Notes: generated from the sequence alone by a model not told the origin. DNA of 16,590 nucleotides from Gemmatimonadales bacterium (GCA_025929805.1 JAICPP010000047.1:1-16590); one strand, 5' to 3'. Counted from the stretch's first letter, positions 1-8,397 are shown. Made by a program: numbers and translations.

Positions 1-1
1 A

Positions 2-1267
2 GCCCAGATCCCGCTGTACACCTGGCTGCCGGATGCCATGGCGGGTCCGACTCCGGTCTCCGCCTTGATCCACGCTGCCACCATGGTAACGGCGGGCGTG
101 TACCTCGTGGTGCGAACCAACGTGCTGTTCGCGTTGGCACCTGTCTCCAGTACGGTTGTAGCCGGGATTGGGGCGCTCACGGCCTTGTTTGCGGCCACCA
201 TCGGGCTTCGGCAGTACGACATCAAGCGGGTGCTGGCTTACTCCACCGTATCTCAACTGGGATACATGTTTCTCGGCGTCGGCACCGGGGCGTACGCCGC
301 GGGCCTCTTTCATCTAACCACCCACGCCTTCTTCAAGGCCCTCCTTTTCCTGGGCTCGGGCAGCGTCATTCATGCCATGCACCATGCGTATCACGCGACC
401 CACTCCACGGCAGACGCGCAGGACATGCGCAACATGGGTGGGCTGAAGCAGCACATGCCGATCACGTTCTGGCTCATGCTCATCGGGACGCTCGCGATCG
501 CAGGAATTCCGCCCTTCTCCGGATTCTTCTCCAAGGACGAGATCCTTGCGGCGGCTTTCGCTCGAGGCGAGACCATACCGATCTATTACCTGTTCTATGG
601 CATGGCGGTGGCAGCCGCATTTTTGACCGCGTTCTACATGGCCAGGCTGATGATCATGACGTTTCTGGGTGAGAACCGCACCGGCGAGCGGGAGCGGGCC
701 CACATCCACGATGCGCCGTGGGTCATGACTGGGCCGCTGGTAGTTCTGGGTATCCTGAGCGCGGTGGGCGGTGTGCTGAACCTTCCTCGGTTGGTGGGGG
801 GCAACGCGGCACTGGAGCATTGGATCGAGCCGGTCACCGCACCCGCTGCGGCGTTCTTCCGGATCGAGATGCCTCACGGGAACACCGAGCTTTTCCTGGT
901 CGGTGCCGCGGTTCTGATCGGCATCATCGGCCTGGTAGCTGGCTGGAGGGCCACCTTGCGCCGGCCGACGCTCCCAGCCGCCGAGGCACCGGCTGAGACC
1001 GGTCTCGCCCGAGTGCTGTATCGCAAGTACTACGTGGACGAGATCTACGACGCTCTCATCGTCCGGCCGGTAGTCTGGCTTTCTCGCTTTGTGCTCTGGA
1101 AGGGCGTCGATCAAGGAGTGGTGGATGGGGCCGCCGTGAACGGGACGGCTAAGCTCTCCCGCGGCCTGGGATGGCTGGGCAGCCGGCTACAGACCGGCCA
1201 GGTCGGCATCTATGTGGTGCTGTTCCTCTTCGGGGCCCTGTGGATCCTGCACGCCGTAACCGGGTAA
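2..1267 (+). CDS. nuoL: NADH-quinone oxidoreductase subunit L (NuoL), C-terminal part, 5' truncated by window edge
   Basis: NuoL is the distal antiporter-like membrane subunit of respiratory complex I. It couples NADH oxidation by quinone to proton export and carries the long lateral helix along the membrane arm. The reading frame is open from base 2 and begins inside the conserved region AQIPLYTWLPDAMAGPTPVS, so the ATG at 38 is internal and about 200 residues are missing. Visible family motifs include the loop HAATMVTAG, the segment FHLTTHAFFKALLF with the discontinuous-helix lysine (codon 335-337), and PPFSGFFSKDEIL with the channel lysine (codon 533-535). A short His-rich loop follows near 370-415. 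The last 80 residues contain the KYYVDEIYDALIVRP segment and a final membrane helix (about 1200-1260), as expected for the lateral-helix end of NuoL. nuoM follows after 7 bases, so the genes are surely cotranscribed. Identity is near certain. Confidence 0.97.
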   Translation, partial: AQIPLYTWLPDAMAGPTPVSALIHAATMVTAGVYLVVRTNVLFALAPVSSTVVAGIGALTALFAATIGLRQYDIKRVLAYSTVSQLGYMFLGVGTGAYAAGLFHLTTHAFFKALLFLGSGSVIHAMHHAYHATHSTADAQDMRNMGGLKQHMPITFWLMLIGTLAIAGIPPFSGFFSKDEILAAAFARGETIPIYYLFYGMAVAAAFLTAFYMARLMIMTFLGENRTGERERAHIHDAPWVMTGPLVVLGILSAVGGVLNLPRLVGGNAALEHWIEPVTAPAAAFFRIEMPHGNTELFLVGAAVLIGIIGLVAGWRATLRRPTLPAAEAPAETGLARVLYRKYYVDEIYDALIVRPVVWLSRFVLWKGVDQGVVDGAAVNGTAKLSRGLGWLGSRLQTGQVGIYVVLFLFGALWILHAVTG

Positions 1268-1274
1268 TCGCCTG

Positions 1275-2816
1275 ATGAGCCAGTTCCTCGAGTCGATTGC
1301 TTTCAACCAGTGGATTTTGCACGCCCTGGTGCTGCTACCGCTGGCTGGAGCGGTTCCCATCCTGCTGGGCGAGGAGCGAAGTGCCAAGCGAACTGCACTC
1401 GCCGTCACGATTATCGAGCTGCTGCTTTCGGCGGGCCTCTGGTGGGCGGTTGATCCAGCCGAAGGAGGGATGCAGCTGATCTCCAGTGCCCCCTGGATTC
1501 CCCGATGGGGCATCAGCTACCGCGTGGGTATCGACGGCATCTCGCTGTTCATGGTGCTCCTCACGACTCTGATGATGCCGCTCAGCGTGCTGGCCAGCTG
1601 GACGTCGATCACCAGGAGAGAACGTGCGTTTTATGCCCTGATGCTCATGTTGCTTACCGGGCTGGTGGGGGTTTTCATCGCCCTCGATCTCTTCGTGTTT
1701 TACGTGTTCTTCGAGGTCATGCTGATCCCGATGTACTTCATCATTGGGATCTGGGGCGGCGCCAATCGTCTCTACGCCGCCATCAAGTTCTTCATCTATA
1801 CCATGGCCGGCTCCCTGTTGATGCTCGTCGCCATCATCGTCATGGTCTGGAAGATCGGCGAGGCGACAGGGACCCTCTCCTTCGAGTACGAGCATCTGCT
1901 GGCCAACGCGCGCGCCCTCGGATCGGTGGCGCCCTGGCTCTTTGCCGCCTTTGCGCTGGCGTTTGCCATCAAAGTTCCGGTCTTTCCGCTCCACACCTGG
2001 TTACCCGACGCGCATGTGGAGGCACCTACCGCCGGAAGCGTGCTGCTGGCGGCCATTATGCTCAAGATCGGCACCTACGGTTTTCTTCGTTTTGCGGTGC
2101 CCTTTTTCCCCCAGGTCGCCTTGTCTCCGGAAGTAAGCCGCCTGATTGTAGTGTTGGCCGTGATCGGCGTGATCTACGGAGCGTTGGTGGCCATGGTACA
2201 GCCAGACATCAAAAAGCTGGTGGCCTATTCCTCGGTAAGTCACCTTGGGTTCGTCATGCTGGGGATCTGGGGCGTCAGTGTCATCAGTGTGCAGGGAGCG
2301 CTGATGGTCATGATCAGCCACGGAATCTCGACCGGAGCGCTCTTCCTTCTGATCGGAATGATCTACGAGCGGCGCCATACCCGCATGATCGAGGACTACG
2401 GCGGCATTGCCCGGGCAGTGCCCCTATTCAGTCTGATCCTGACGGTGGTGGCGCTGTCGTCGATCGGGCTACCGGGCCTGAATGGCTTCGTGGGAGAATT
2501 TCTGGTACTGCTGGGTAGCTTCCGCGCGTACCCCTGGGCCACTGGTATCGCGACGACTGGAGTGATCTTTGCCGCGGCGTATCTGCTCTGGGCCCTCCAG
2601 CGAATGATCTTCAACCGCCTGGATAACCCGGAAAACGAGCGTCTGACGGACCTCAACCGGCGGGAGCTCGCGGTTATGGTGCCGCTCCTGGTAGGCATCG
2701 TCTGGCTGGGACTGTTCCCCGGCCCGGTGCTTCGGCGCATGGAACCGGCAACTCAAAAGTTCGTTGAGACGGTTCAGCCGAATGCAGCGGTATCGGCCGG
2801 AAGGATGGGCCGCTGA
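1275..2816 (+). CDS. nuoM: NADH-quinone oxidoreductase subunit M (NuoM)
   Basis: NuoM is the middle antiporter-like proton-translocating subunit of complex I in the cytoplasmic membrane. The 513-residue length is normal for the family and the chain is almost wholly hydrophobic, consistent with about 14 helices. Key ion-path residues are visible at expected places: Glu147 in VFFEVMLIPMYF, Lys233 in FAIKVPVFPLHTWLPDAH, Lys264 in AIMLKIGTYGF, the PDIKKLVAYSSVSHLGF segment near 310-326, and Glu408 in GFVGEFLVLLGSF. These correspond to E. coli Glu144, Lys234, Lys265 and Glu407, so the subunit should be pump-competent. The ATG at 1275 lies 7 bases after the nuoL stop, with no strong Shine-Dalgarno sequence, which suggests translational coupling. 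The stop overlaps the nuoN start by one base (TGATG). Confidence 0.98.
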   Translation: MSQFLESIAFNQWILHALVLLPLAGAVPILLGEERSAKRTALAVTIIELLLSAGLWWAVDPAEGGMQLISSAPWIPRWGISYRVGIDGISLFMVLLTTLMMPLSVLASWTSITRRERAFYALMLMLLTGLVGVFIALDLFVFYVFFEVMLIPMYFIIGIWGGANRLYAAIKFFIYTMAGSLLMLVAIIVMVWKIGEATGTLSFEYEHLLANARALGSVAPWLFAAFALAFAIKVPVFPLHTWLPDAHVEAPTAGSVLLAAIMLKIGTYGFLRFAVPFFPQVALSPEVSRLIVVLAVIGVIYGALVAMVQPDIKKLVAYSSVSHLGFVMLGIWGVSVISVQGALMVMISHGISTGALFLLIGMIYERRHTRMIEDYGGIARAVPLFSLILTVVALSSIGLPGLNGFVGEFLVLLGSFRAYPWATGIATTGVIFAAAYLLWALQRMIFNRLDNPENERLTDLNRRELAVMVPLLVGIVWLGLFPGPVLRRMEPATQKFVETVQPNAAVSAGRMGR

Positions 2817-4315
2817 TGCAGCTGGACCTGAGCACGCCTCAAGGCGTAATGCTCGGCCTCCTGCCGGAGATCCTGCTCTGCGGCTGGGCGCTGGTAGTCC
2901 TCTTGGTGGCCAGCTGGCGGCACGGCACGGCTGACGACAGCCGCCTGGCCGGGTGGTTGAGCTTCGCCGGGGTGGCAATCAGCGCCGCAGCTCTTGCGTG
3001 GCTCTGGCTCAGCCATGCCACACCACTTGGCCTGGCGCAAATGATGGCTCTCGACCCGTTTCGCTATGCCGCCGCAGCACTGATCCTGGTGGCCGCCGGT
3101 GGTACCATCCTCCTCTCCCTGGGATACCTCGAGCGCGAGCTCCTTCTCGCACCCGAGTATTACCCCCTGGTGTTGTTGGCCGCGGCCGGCATGATGTTCC
3201 TGGCAGGAGCCGAAGACCTCATCGTGCTCTTTCTCGGCCTCGAGGTCATGTCGGTTGCGGTTTACGTGCTTGCCGGATACAACCGGGGAAACGTCTCCTC
3301 TGCGGAAGCGGCTCTGAAGTACTTCCTCATCGGCGCCTTTGCGTCCGGTTTTCTGCTTTACGGCATTGCGCTTACCTACGGCGCCACCGGCACCACCAAC
3401 CTATCGCTGGTCGGTGCGCAGCTCGCGGGGGGCCGGCTCTCCCTTATGGCCGGCCTCGGCCTGGGCCTGCTGTTGATTGGATTTGCCTTCAAGGTGGCTG
3501 CAGTCCCGTTTCACATGTGGGCGCCCGATGTATATGATGGGGCACCCACGCCGGTGACGGCTTTCATGGCCACTGGTGTGAAAATCGCCGCATTCGCCGC
3601 CCTGGTTCGGGTCCTCCTAGAGGGCTTCCCCGCGGCCCAGAGCCTCTGGCAGCCGGTTATTGCCGGTCTGGCGATCACCTCGATGATCATCGGCAATCTG
3701 GTAGCTCTAGCCCAGCGCACCCTCAAGCGGATGCTGGCTTACAGCTCGATTGCCCATGCCGGGTATCTGCTGGCAGCGGTCTGGACGGGAAGCAGGCTGG
3801 GCTCGGGTGCGGTGCTGCTGTATCTCGCGGCCTATGGCCTTACCACCCTGGCAAGCTTCGGCTTTCTTGCCGCGCTGGGCCGCCACGGCGAGAGGACGGT
3901 CACCTTCGACGATATCGCGGGACTCGCGACTCAACGTCCCTGGTTTGCCGCGGGACTCAGCATCTGCATGCTATCCTTGCTCGGTTTTCCCGGTACCTTC
4001 GGGTTCATCGGTAAGTGGTACATCCTATCCGCGCTCATAGCGGAGAATCAGATCATCCTGCCTATTGTGCTGGTGGTCACGAGCGTCATCAGCGCCGGAT
4101 ATTATCTGCCGGTCATCATGTCGATGTACATGAAAGCTGCCCCCAGCGAGGAGCTCCATCGCGGTGTCAGGTTGTTTCCCGCCGCCGCCGGCGCAATCGC
4201 GGTCTCAGTTGCTGCAGTGGTCCTGTTTGGCTTCTGGCCCAGCGGTGCCCTCGAAGCCGCTGTGCACAGCGCAGGCACGCTGACCCAGACCAGTGCGCCA
4301 GTCGCCCGGCAGTAG
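2816..4315 (+). CDS. nuoN: NADH-quinone oxidoreductase subunit N (NuoN)
   Basis: NuoN is the antiporter-like proton-pumping subunit of complex I nearest the peripheral arm. It has 499 residues, typical of bacterial NuoN, and is strongly hydrophobic. Visible markers are Glu143 in LFLGLEVMSVAVYVLAGY, Lys226 in FAFKVAAVPFHMWAPDVYDG, Lys256 in TGVKIAAFAALVR, the RTLKRMLAYSSIAHAGYLL segment at 301-319, and Lys400 in TFGFIGKWYIL. NuoN characteristically has lysine at that last site where NuoM has glutamate. The start overlaps the nuoM stop by one base. This appears to be the last gene of the nuo operon: 12 bases after its stop the sequence changes to a long inverted repeat of heptamers, then an unrelated sugar-phosphate mutase gene. 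Confidence 0.98.
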   Translation: MQLDLSTPQGVMLGLLPEILLCGWALVVLLVASWRHGTADDSRLAGWLSFAGVAISAAALAWLWLSHATPLGLAQMMALDPFRYAAAALILVAAGGTILLSLGYLERELLLAPEYYPLVLLAAAGMMFLAGAEDLIVLFLGLEVMSVAVYVLAGYNRGNVSSAEAALKYFLIGAFASGFLLYGIALTYGATGTTNLSLVGAQLAGGRLSLMAGLGLGLLLIGFAFKVAAVPFHMWAPDVYDGAPTPVTAFMATGVKIAAFAALVRVLLEGFPAAQSLWQPVIAGLAITSMIIGNLVALAQRTLKRMLAYSSIAHAGYLLAAVWTGSRLGSGAVLLYLAAYGLTTLASFGFLAALGRHGERTVTFDDIAGLATQRPWFAAGLSICMLSLLGFPGTFGFIGKWYILSALIAENQIILPIVLVVTSVISAGYYLPVIMSMYMKAAPSEELHRGVRLFPAAAGAIAVSVAAVVLFGFWPSGALEAAVHSAGTLTQTSAPVARQ

Positions 4316-4327
4316 ACAAACAAGTGC

Positions 4328-4395
4328 GTGAACCGTGAACGGTAAACAGTGAATGGCAGCCCAGCAGAATAACCTGTTTACCGCTCACGGTTCAC
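4328..4395. repeat. Long inverted repeat made of degenerate GTRAACN heptamers (element 1, upstream of the mutase gene)
   Basis: Two 22-base arms at 4328-4349 and 4374-4395 are reverse complements with one mismatch (A4339 against C4384), separated by a 24-base loop. The left arm and its continuation read as tandem heptamers GTGAACC GTGAACG GTAAACA GTGAATG. The right arm, read on the opposite strand, gives GTGAACC GTGAGCG GTAAACA, with a further partial unit outward. The transcript could fold into a long stable hairpin. No T-tract follows, so this is not a classical intrinsic terminator, although it may still affect transcript ends or mRNA decay after nuoN. A related element follows the mutase gene. 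What family it belongs to is unknown to me; it resembles short tandemly repeated heptanucleotide elements in general style. Confidence 0.85.
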
Positions 4396-4418
4396 CGTTC
4401 CCGTAGTCGAGACAAAAC

Positions 4419-5807
4419 ATGAACGTTCCCAAGTCCATTTTCCGACAATACGACGTTCGGGGGCTGGTAGATCGGGAGCTTACCCCCGAGTTTGCCCGGG
4501 CGCTCGGCCGCGCCTTCGCCAGCGTGGCTACGGACCGCTTGGGCCGGCCACCGGTCATCGCGGTTGGGCGAGACAATCGACCCTCGGGACCTGCATTGTC
4601 CCAGGGAATTCGCCGGGGAATCGTCGAGGCTGGAGGCACAGCCGTCGATGTGGATATCCTGCCAACCCCGGCGCTTTACTTCGCGGTTTCGGCGTTAGGC
4701 ACCGACGGTGGTATACAAGTAACCGGGTCGCACAATCCTCCCGAGTTCAACGGTTTCAAGATGGTCCTCGCCGGCGAGGCATTTCACGGCGAAGAGATTT
4801 TAGAGCTGTGGGAGATCATCATGGCGGAACGGTGGCGTTCCGGCCGGGGGAAGGAAACCGCTGACAGTTCGGTGCTCCAACGGTACCGTGAGGCGATCAT
4901 CACCCGCCATGGTCTCGAGCGACCGGTCCGGGTGGTGGTGGATTGCGGCAACGGGGCAGGGAGCCTCATAGCAGTGTCCACGCTTCAGGGACTCGGCGCC
5001 GAGGTCACACCGCTGTTCTGCGAGTCCGATGGGACTTTCCCCAACCACCACCCGGATCCCACCGTGCCCGAGACCCTGCGCGATCTGCAGATCGAGGTCC
5101 GCCGCAGTGGGGCCGAACTGGGTATTGCGTTCGACGGTGATGCCGACCGTATCGGGGCAGTCGACGAGACCGGTGAGATCATCTATGGAGATCAGTTGCT
5201 GGTGTTGTTCGGCCGGGACGCGGTGCGCCGCTTCGGACCTGGCACGCCGGTAATTTTCGACGTGAAGTGCTCGGACGTGCTCCCCGCTGCCCTCAGTGCG
5301 GCCGGGGCGCAACCGGTCATGTGGCGCACGGGTCACTCTCTGATCAAAGCCAAAATGAAGGAGCTCAAGGCGCCGCTGGCAGGGGAGATGAGTGGGCACA
5401 TGTTCTTCGGGGGCGACTATCTCGGATTCGATGACGCCCTGTTTGCGGCTGCGCGCTTACTGGAGATCGTGAGCCGTCATCGGTTTGGACTCGCTCCGCT
5501 CCTGGCCGATCTTCCCCGCACTTTCGCCACTCCCGAAATCCGGGTCGATTGCCCCGAGGATGAGAAGTTCGATCTGGTCGAGCGCGCAGCCGTCCACTTC
5601 GCAGCGCGGTATCCGGTGAACACGATCGATGGAGTGCGGATCACTTTCCCCCAAGGCTGGGGGCTGCTGCGGGCCTCGAACACACAGCCGGTCCTGGTGA
5701 TGCGGTTCGAAGCTACCGATCCCGAAGCCCGTGACGCATACCGCGCGGAGGTAGAAGACTGGCTGGAACGGCAAAAGAAAGCGTTAACGGTAAACAGTGA
5801 GCGGTAA
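4419..5807 (+). CDS. Phosphomannomutase/phosphoglucomutase (alpha-D-phosphohexomutase family)
   Basis: This enzyme interconverts hexose 6-phosphate and hexose 1-phosphate, giving mannose-1-P or glucose-1-P for nucleotide sugars, exopolysaccharide, LPS-type glycans or glycogen. It acts in the cytosol and needs Mg2+. All four active-site signatures are present: the phosphoserine loop TGSHNP at 102-107 (Ser104), the metal loop DGDADR at 239-244, the sugar-specificity loop GEMSGH at 322-327, and the phosphate-binding loop RASNTQP at 418-424. The N-terminus IFRQYDVRG is typical of the PMM/PGM (AlgC/ManB-like) branch, and 462 residues is a normal length. The ATG at 4419 has only a weak GAG 7 bases upstream. 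The last eight residues (about 455-462, ending TVNSER) are encoded by repeat element 2, so the tail is probably not functionally selected. Sequence alone does not show whether mannose or glucose phosphate is preferred, so I give no symbol. Confidence 0.95.
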   Translation: MNVPKSIFRQYDVRGLVDRELTPEFARALGRAFASVATDRLGRPPVIAVGRDNRPSGPALSQGIRRGIVEAGGTAVDVDILPTPALYFAVSALGTDGGIQVTGSHNPPEFNGFKMVLAGEAFHGEEILELWEIIMAERWRSGRGKETADSSVLQRYREAIITRHGLERPVRVVVDCGNGAGSLIAVSTLQGLGAEVTPLFCESDGTFPNHHPDPTVPETLRDLQIEVRRSGAELGIAFDGDADRIGAVDETGEIIYGDQLLVLFGRDAVRRFGPGTPVIFDVKCSDVLPAALSAAGAQPVMWRTGHSLIKAKMKELKAPLAGEMSGHMFFGGDYLGFDDALFAAARLLEIVSRHRFGLAPLLADLPRTFATPEIRVDCPEDEKFDLVERAAVHFAARYPVNTIDGVRITFPQGWGLLRASNTQPVLVMRFEATDPEARDAYRAEVEDWLERQKKALTVNSER

Positions 5808-5887
5808 ACAGGAAGCTGGCGCGGCGACCCCTGGGAAGAGGACGCGTGCAGTCCACTCCGGTTCACCGTCTACCGTCCACCGTTCAC
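5783..5887. repeat. Second heptamer inverted-repeat element, overlapping the mutase stop codon
   Basis: The left half (5783-5810) reads as heptamers GTTAACG GTAAACA GTGAGCG GTAAACA. The right half (5860-5887), read on the opposite strand, gives GTGAACG GTGGACG GTAGACG GTGAACC. The halves match at about 19 of 28 aligned positions with the heptamer phase kept, around a loop of about 49 bases. The left half lies inside the mutase coding region and supplies its last codons and its TAA. The right half ends 13 bases before the GTG start of the next gene, so the element occupies nearly all of the intergenic space. It is the same family as the element at 4328-4395 but more diverged between its arms. 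Confidence 0.75.
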
Positions 5888-5900
5888 GCCTCTAGACGAG

Positions 5901-8354
5901 GTGTCCCGCCGCAGCCGGCGGCTTGCTGCGCTGGTAAGTGTCCTCGTTGCTCTTCTGTTCGCCGGGCGCTGGACCGCGACGCTCCTATCCGATCGCTGGT
6001 GGGCGGCCGCGCTCTCTCCCGCGGCCGCAACATTCATCACCAATTGGCATCTCCTCCGCTTCGCCCTCGACACGGCTGCATGTTTGGTAGGGTCGGCGTG
6101 GTTTATCGGACATTTGCTCCTGGTATACCGCGCGGTCGGCACGGTTCAGGTGCGACGGAACGTGGCCAATCTTGAATTCCGCGAGGCACTCACTCCCCGA
6201 GCACTCTTAACCATCGTTGTTGTCGCCGGCATCCTGCTCGGTCTTCTGGTGGGTGTTGGCGCCTCCCGCTGGTGGCGCGAGGTGACCATGGCCTGGCAGG
6301 GGGTCACATACGGCCTGACGGATCCGCTGCAGAGTCATGATCTCGGCATCTACGTTGCCCAGCTCCCGATCTGGCGGGCCGCCCATGGTTTTGCTGTCCT
6401 GCTCATTCTGCTGGCCCTCAGTGGGGTGGTCGCCCTTTACATGCTGGTCGGAGCCATCCGGTGGATCGACCGCCGGCCGGCCATCAACCATCATGCACGG
6501 GCTCACATCGGATGGCTTTTGGCCGGGCTGGCGGTTGCGCTGGCCTGGGGGTACCTGCTCGAACCCTATGAGCTGCTGGCTGGGCCAGCGGACGTGTTGC
6601 CGCGGTCAACCTGGCGCGCCAGTGTGCTGGCCTCGCCTCTGCTTGCCGGCGTGGCCTTGGCCGCTGGTGCGCTCTCAGCGGTATGGGCCGCGCGCCCTCG
6701 ACATGCGCTCGTGGCCTCGGCGTGGATCGTTCTCGCAGCCGGCTCGCTGATAGGGCACTGGCTGCTCCCAGCGTTGCTGAGTGGCTCGGATGTGCCGGCA
6801 GTGGCTTCCCAGTCGGTGGAACAGCTATCGCGGGTAGCCTATGGATTGGAGCGCCTGCAGGATCAACCGCTCGATCCGGCCGGCGCCCCGACACTGCCTC
6901 CGGTACCCTCGCTGTGGAACCCGGCCGCACTGAGCCAAGCCTTCACCGGCGACTCCAGCCGCGTGGTGGGCATCAATCCTGTCCTGCTCACGCCGGACGG
7001 GACCCGCCGACCCGCCTGGTTGATTCTTCGAGCCGACTCGAGTCGCCGAGTGATCGTTTCGGCCGTTGCTGATCAGCGGGCCAGTCGGGCGGGGGAGCCA
7101 CTCTTCTTCCGGCTCGGGGATACGTTGCCTCGTCCAGCGCCGTCCGCCCTACTCGATCTTCGTGCCGACCCGCTGGTGCCCGATGCGCGGCAATATCGGA
7201 TGCTCTCGGAGGGTGGACCGGGAGTAATGATTGGCTCCTGGCCCCGTAAACTGGCACTGGCCTGGGCACTCCAGGCAGGGGAGCTGCTCGGCGATGTGCC
7301 CGAGAGCACCCGTATTGACTGGCGCCTTTCTCCCAGAGACCGCTTGGAGCGACTGGTCCCGTTTGCGGAGTGGAGTGCACCGACCGCCCGAATCATGGGC
7401 GGAGAGCTGGTTTGGCTGCTGGACGGCTATCTGGCGTCCAGCACTTTTCCCCTTACCAGGCGCGCACAGTGGCAGGATCGCAGAGTCGGGGCCGTCATGG
7501 CCGCCTTTCTCGCGACCGTTCATGCGGAGAGTGGCGCCGTAAGAGTGTATCTGCAATCCGGGGCGGATCCTCTAGCCGCCATGTGGAGTCGAGTATCTCA
7601 GGGACTGGTTGAACCGGCTTCGGCCATTCCCGAGGCGGTACTTCACTCGGCAGCCTATCCGACGGATTGGTTCCGAGTGCAGGCGCAACAACTCGAGCAC
7701 TCGCCCTGGAAAGCAGGAATGCTCAGCGGGGGAGCCGGTCCCGGGGGCTCGGACCGCGCTTCGCCGCAGAACGGCTGGGCGGCGGATACCTCTGGACCAC
7801 TCACCGTCTTCACCTACGAATCACCCGGTGATAGGCTGCTCAGTGCGGTCCTGATCGGATCACAGGAGAACGGTAGACCTCACCTCACGCTGGTCCGGCT
7901 CGATTCCACGGCTACCTTGCCGATCCGGGACATTCTTCAGGAGCGCTGGGCCAACTTCCCATCCTATGATGCGCTCAGCGACTCCATTCGCGAGGATGGC
8001 GGCAAGTTGGATCGTGGACCACTGCGGGTTGAGATCAGCCCGGGCGGACCCGTGGCGTACCAGGGGTATTTTGCTCAGCGACCCGCCGGGGGCACAGTGC
8101 TCGCCTGGGTCAGTGTGGCGGCCCCCAACCGACTGGGCGCCGGGCGTAGTCTGACGGAGGCCTGGAGCAACTTGCTGGGCGCCACCGTACCCGCACCGCC
8201 AGGTTCAGCGCAATCGGGGCGTCTGGAGGAGGCACGACGCTGGCTGGAGCACGCCGACTCTGCGTTGCGGAGCGGAGATTGGGGCGAGTTCGGCCGCGCG
8301 TGGAGCAGCCTGCGCAACGTCCTTGGGTTGCCTCCCACCGGCCGGAGATTTTGA
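5901..8354 (+). CDS. UPF0182 family membrane protein (divergent member)
   Basis: The function of this family is not established. The protein has 817 residues, shorter than the 900-1000 common in the family. The first 295 residues hold about seven hydrophobic helices (near 6-25, 52-76, 101-121, 161-186, 203-220, 241-263, 269-292). A large, mostly soluble domain follows and probably faces outside the cytoplasm. Family-like landmarks recalled from UPF0182/COG1615 are DPLQSHDLGIYVAQLPIW (about 141-158), HIGWLLAGLAVALAWGYLLEPYELL (203-225, split here for reading), LSRVAYGLERLQ (309-320), the GGELVWLLDGYLASSTFPLT region near 500, YPTDWFRVQAQQLE near 590, and a C-terminal helix pair with ALRSGDWGEFGRAWSSL. 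The motif that is usually like DAYTTS-YPYS is altered to DGYLASSTFPLT. A Gly/Ser-rich insert lies near 610-630. It starts with GTG at 5901, just after repeat element 2, without a good Shine-Dalgarno sequence. The family call is by recalled motifs only. Confidence 0.8.
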   Translation: MSRRSRRLAALVSVLVALLFAGRWTATLLSDRWWAAALSPAAATFITNWHLLRFALDTAACLVGSAWFIGHLLLVYRAVGTVQVRRNVANLEFREALTPRALLTIVVVAGILLGLLVGVGASRWWREVTMAWQGVTYGLTDPLQSHDLGIYVAQLPIWRAAHGFAVLLILLALSGVVALYMLVGAIRWIDRRPAINHHARAHIGWLLAGLAVALAWGYLLEPYELLAGPADVLPRSTWRASVLASPLLAGVALAAGALSAVWAARPRHALVASAWIVLAAGSLIGHWLLPALLSGSDVPAVASQSVEQLSRVAYGLERLQDQPLDPAGAPTLPPVPSLWNPAALSQAFTGDSSRVVGINPVLLTPDGTRRPAWLILRADSSRRVIVSAVADQRASRAGEPLFFRLGDTLPRPAPSALLDLRADPLVPDARQYRMLSEGGPGVMIGSWPRKLALAWALQAGELLGDVPESTRIDWRLSPRDRLERLVPFAEWSAPTARIMGGELVWLLDGYLASSTFPLTRRAQWQDRRVGAVMAAFLATVHAESGAVRVYLQSGADPLAAMWSRVSQGLVEPASAIPEAVLHSAAYPTDWFRVQAQQLEHSPWKAGMLSGGAGPGGSDRASPQNGWAADTSGPLTVFTYESPGDRLLSAVLIGSQENGRPHLTLVRLDSTATLPIRDILQERWANFPSYDALSDSIREDGGKLDRGPLRVEISPGGPVAYQGYFAQRPAGGTVLAWVSVAAPNRLGAGRSLTEAWSNLLGATVPAPPGSAQSGRLEEARRWLEHADSALRSGDWGEFGRAWSSLRNVLGLPPTGRRF

Positions 8355-8385
8355 GCTTGCTCGGTTCTGAGGTGCGGACTAGCTT

Positions 8386-8390
8386 GGAGA
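8386..8390 (+). promoter_or_regulatory. Shine-Dalgarno site that fixes the TTG start of arcC
   Basis: GGAGA lies 7 bases before the TTG at 8398. An in-frame TAG at 8380-8382 and the absence of any upstream ATG or GTG leave this TTG as the only start that keeps the conserved N-terminal strand VLALGGNAL. A run of seven T (8393-8399) fills the gap and runs into the start codon. Confidence 0.7.
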
Positions 8391-8397
8391 ACTTTTT

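Noticed and set aside
314..1114. Minus-strand 266-codon frame opposite nuoL
   Set aside because: It is antisense to conserved NuoL sequence, with shadow-frame composition and no family features.
1505..2518. Plus-strand 337-codon frame inside nuoM
   Set aside because: It is out of frame within a clear NuoM coding sequence. The translation is Arg/His-rich with no hydrophobic segments and no motif.
4328..4405. Heptamer inverted repeat read as the nuo operon's intrinsic terminator
   Set aside because: There is no T-tract after the right arm, the loop is long and the arms are not GC-dense. The repeat-family explanation fits better because a related copy occurs at 5783-5887.
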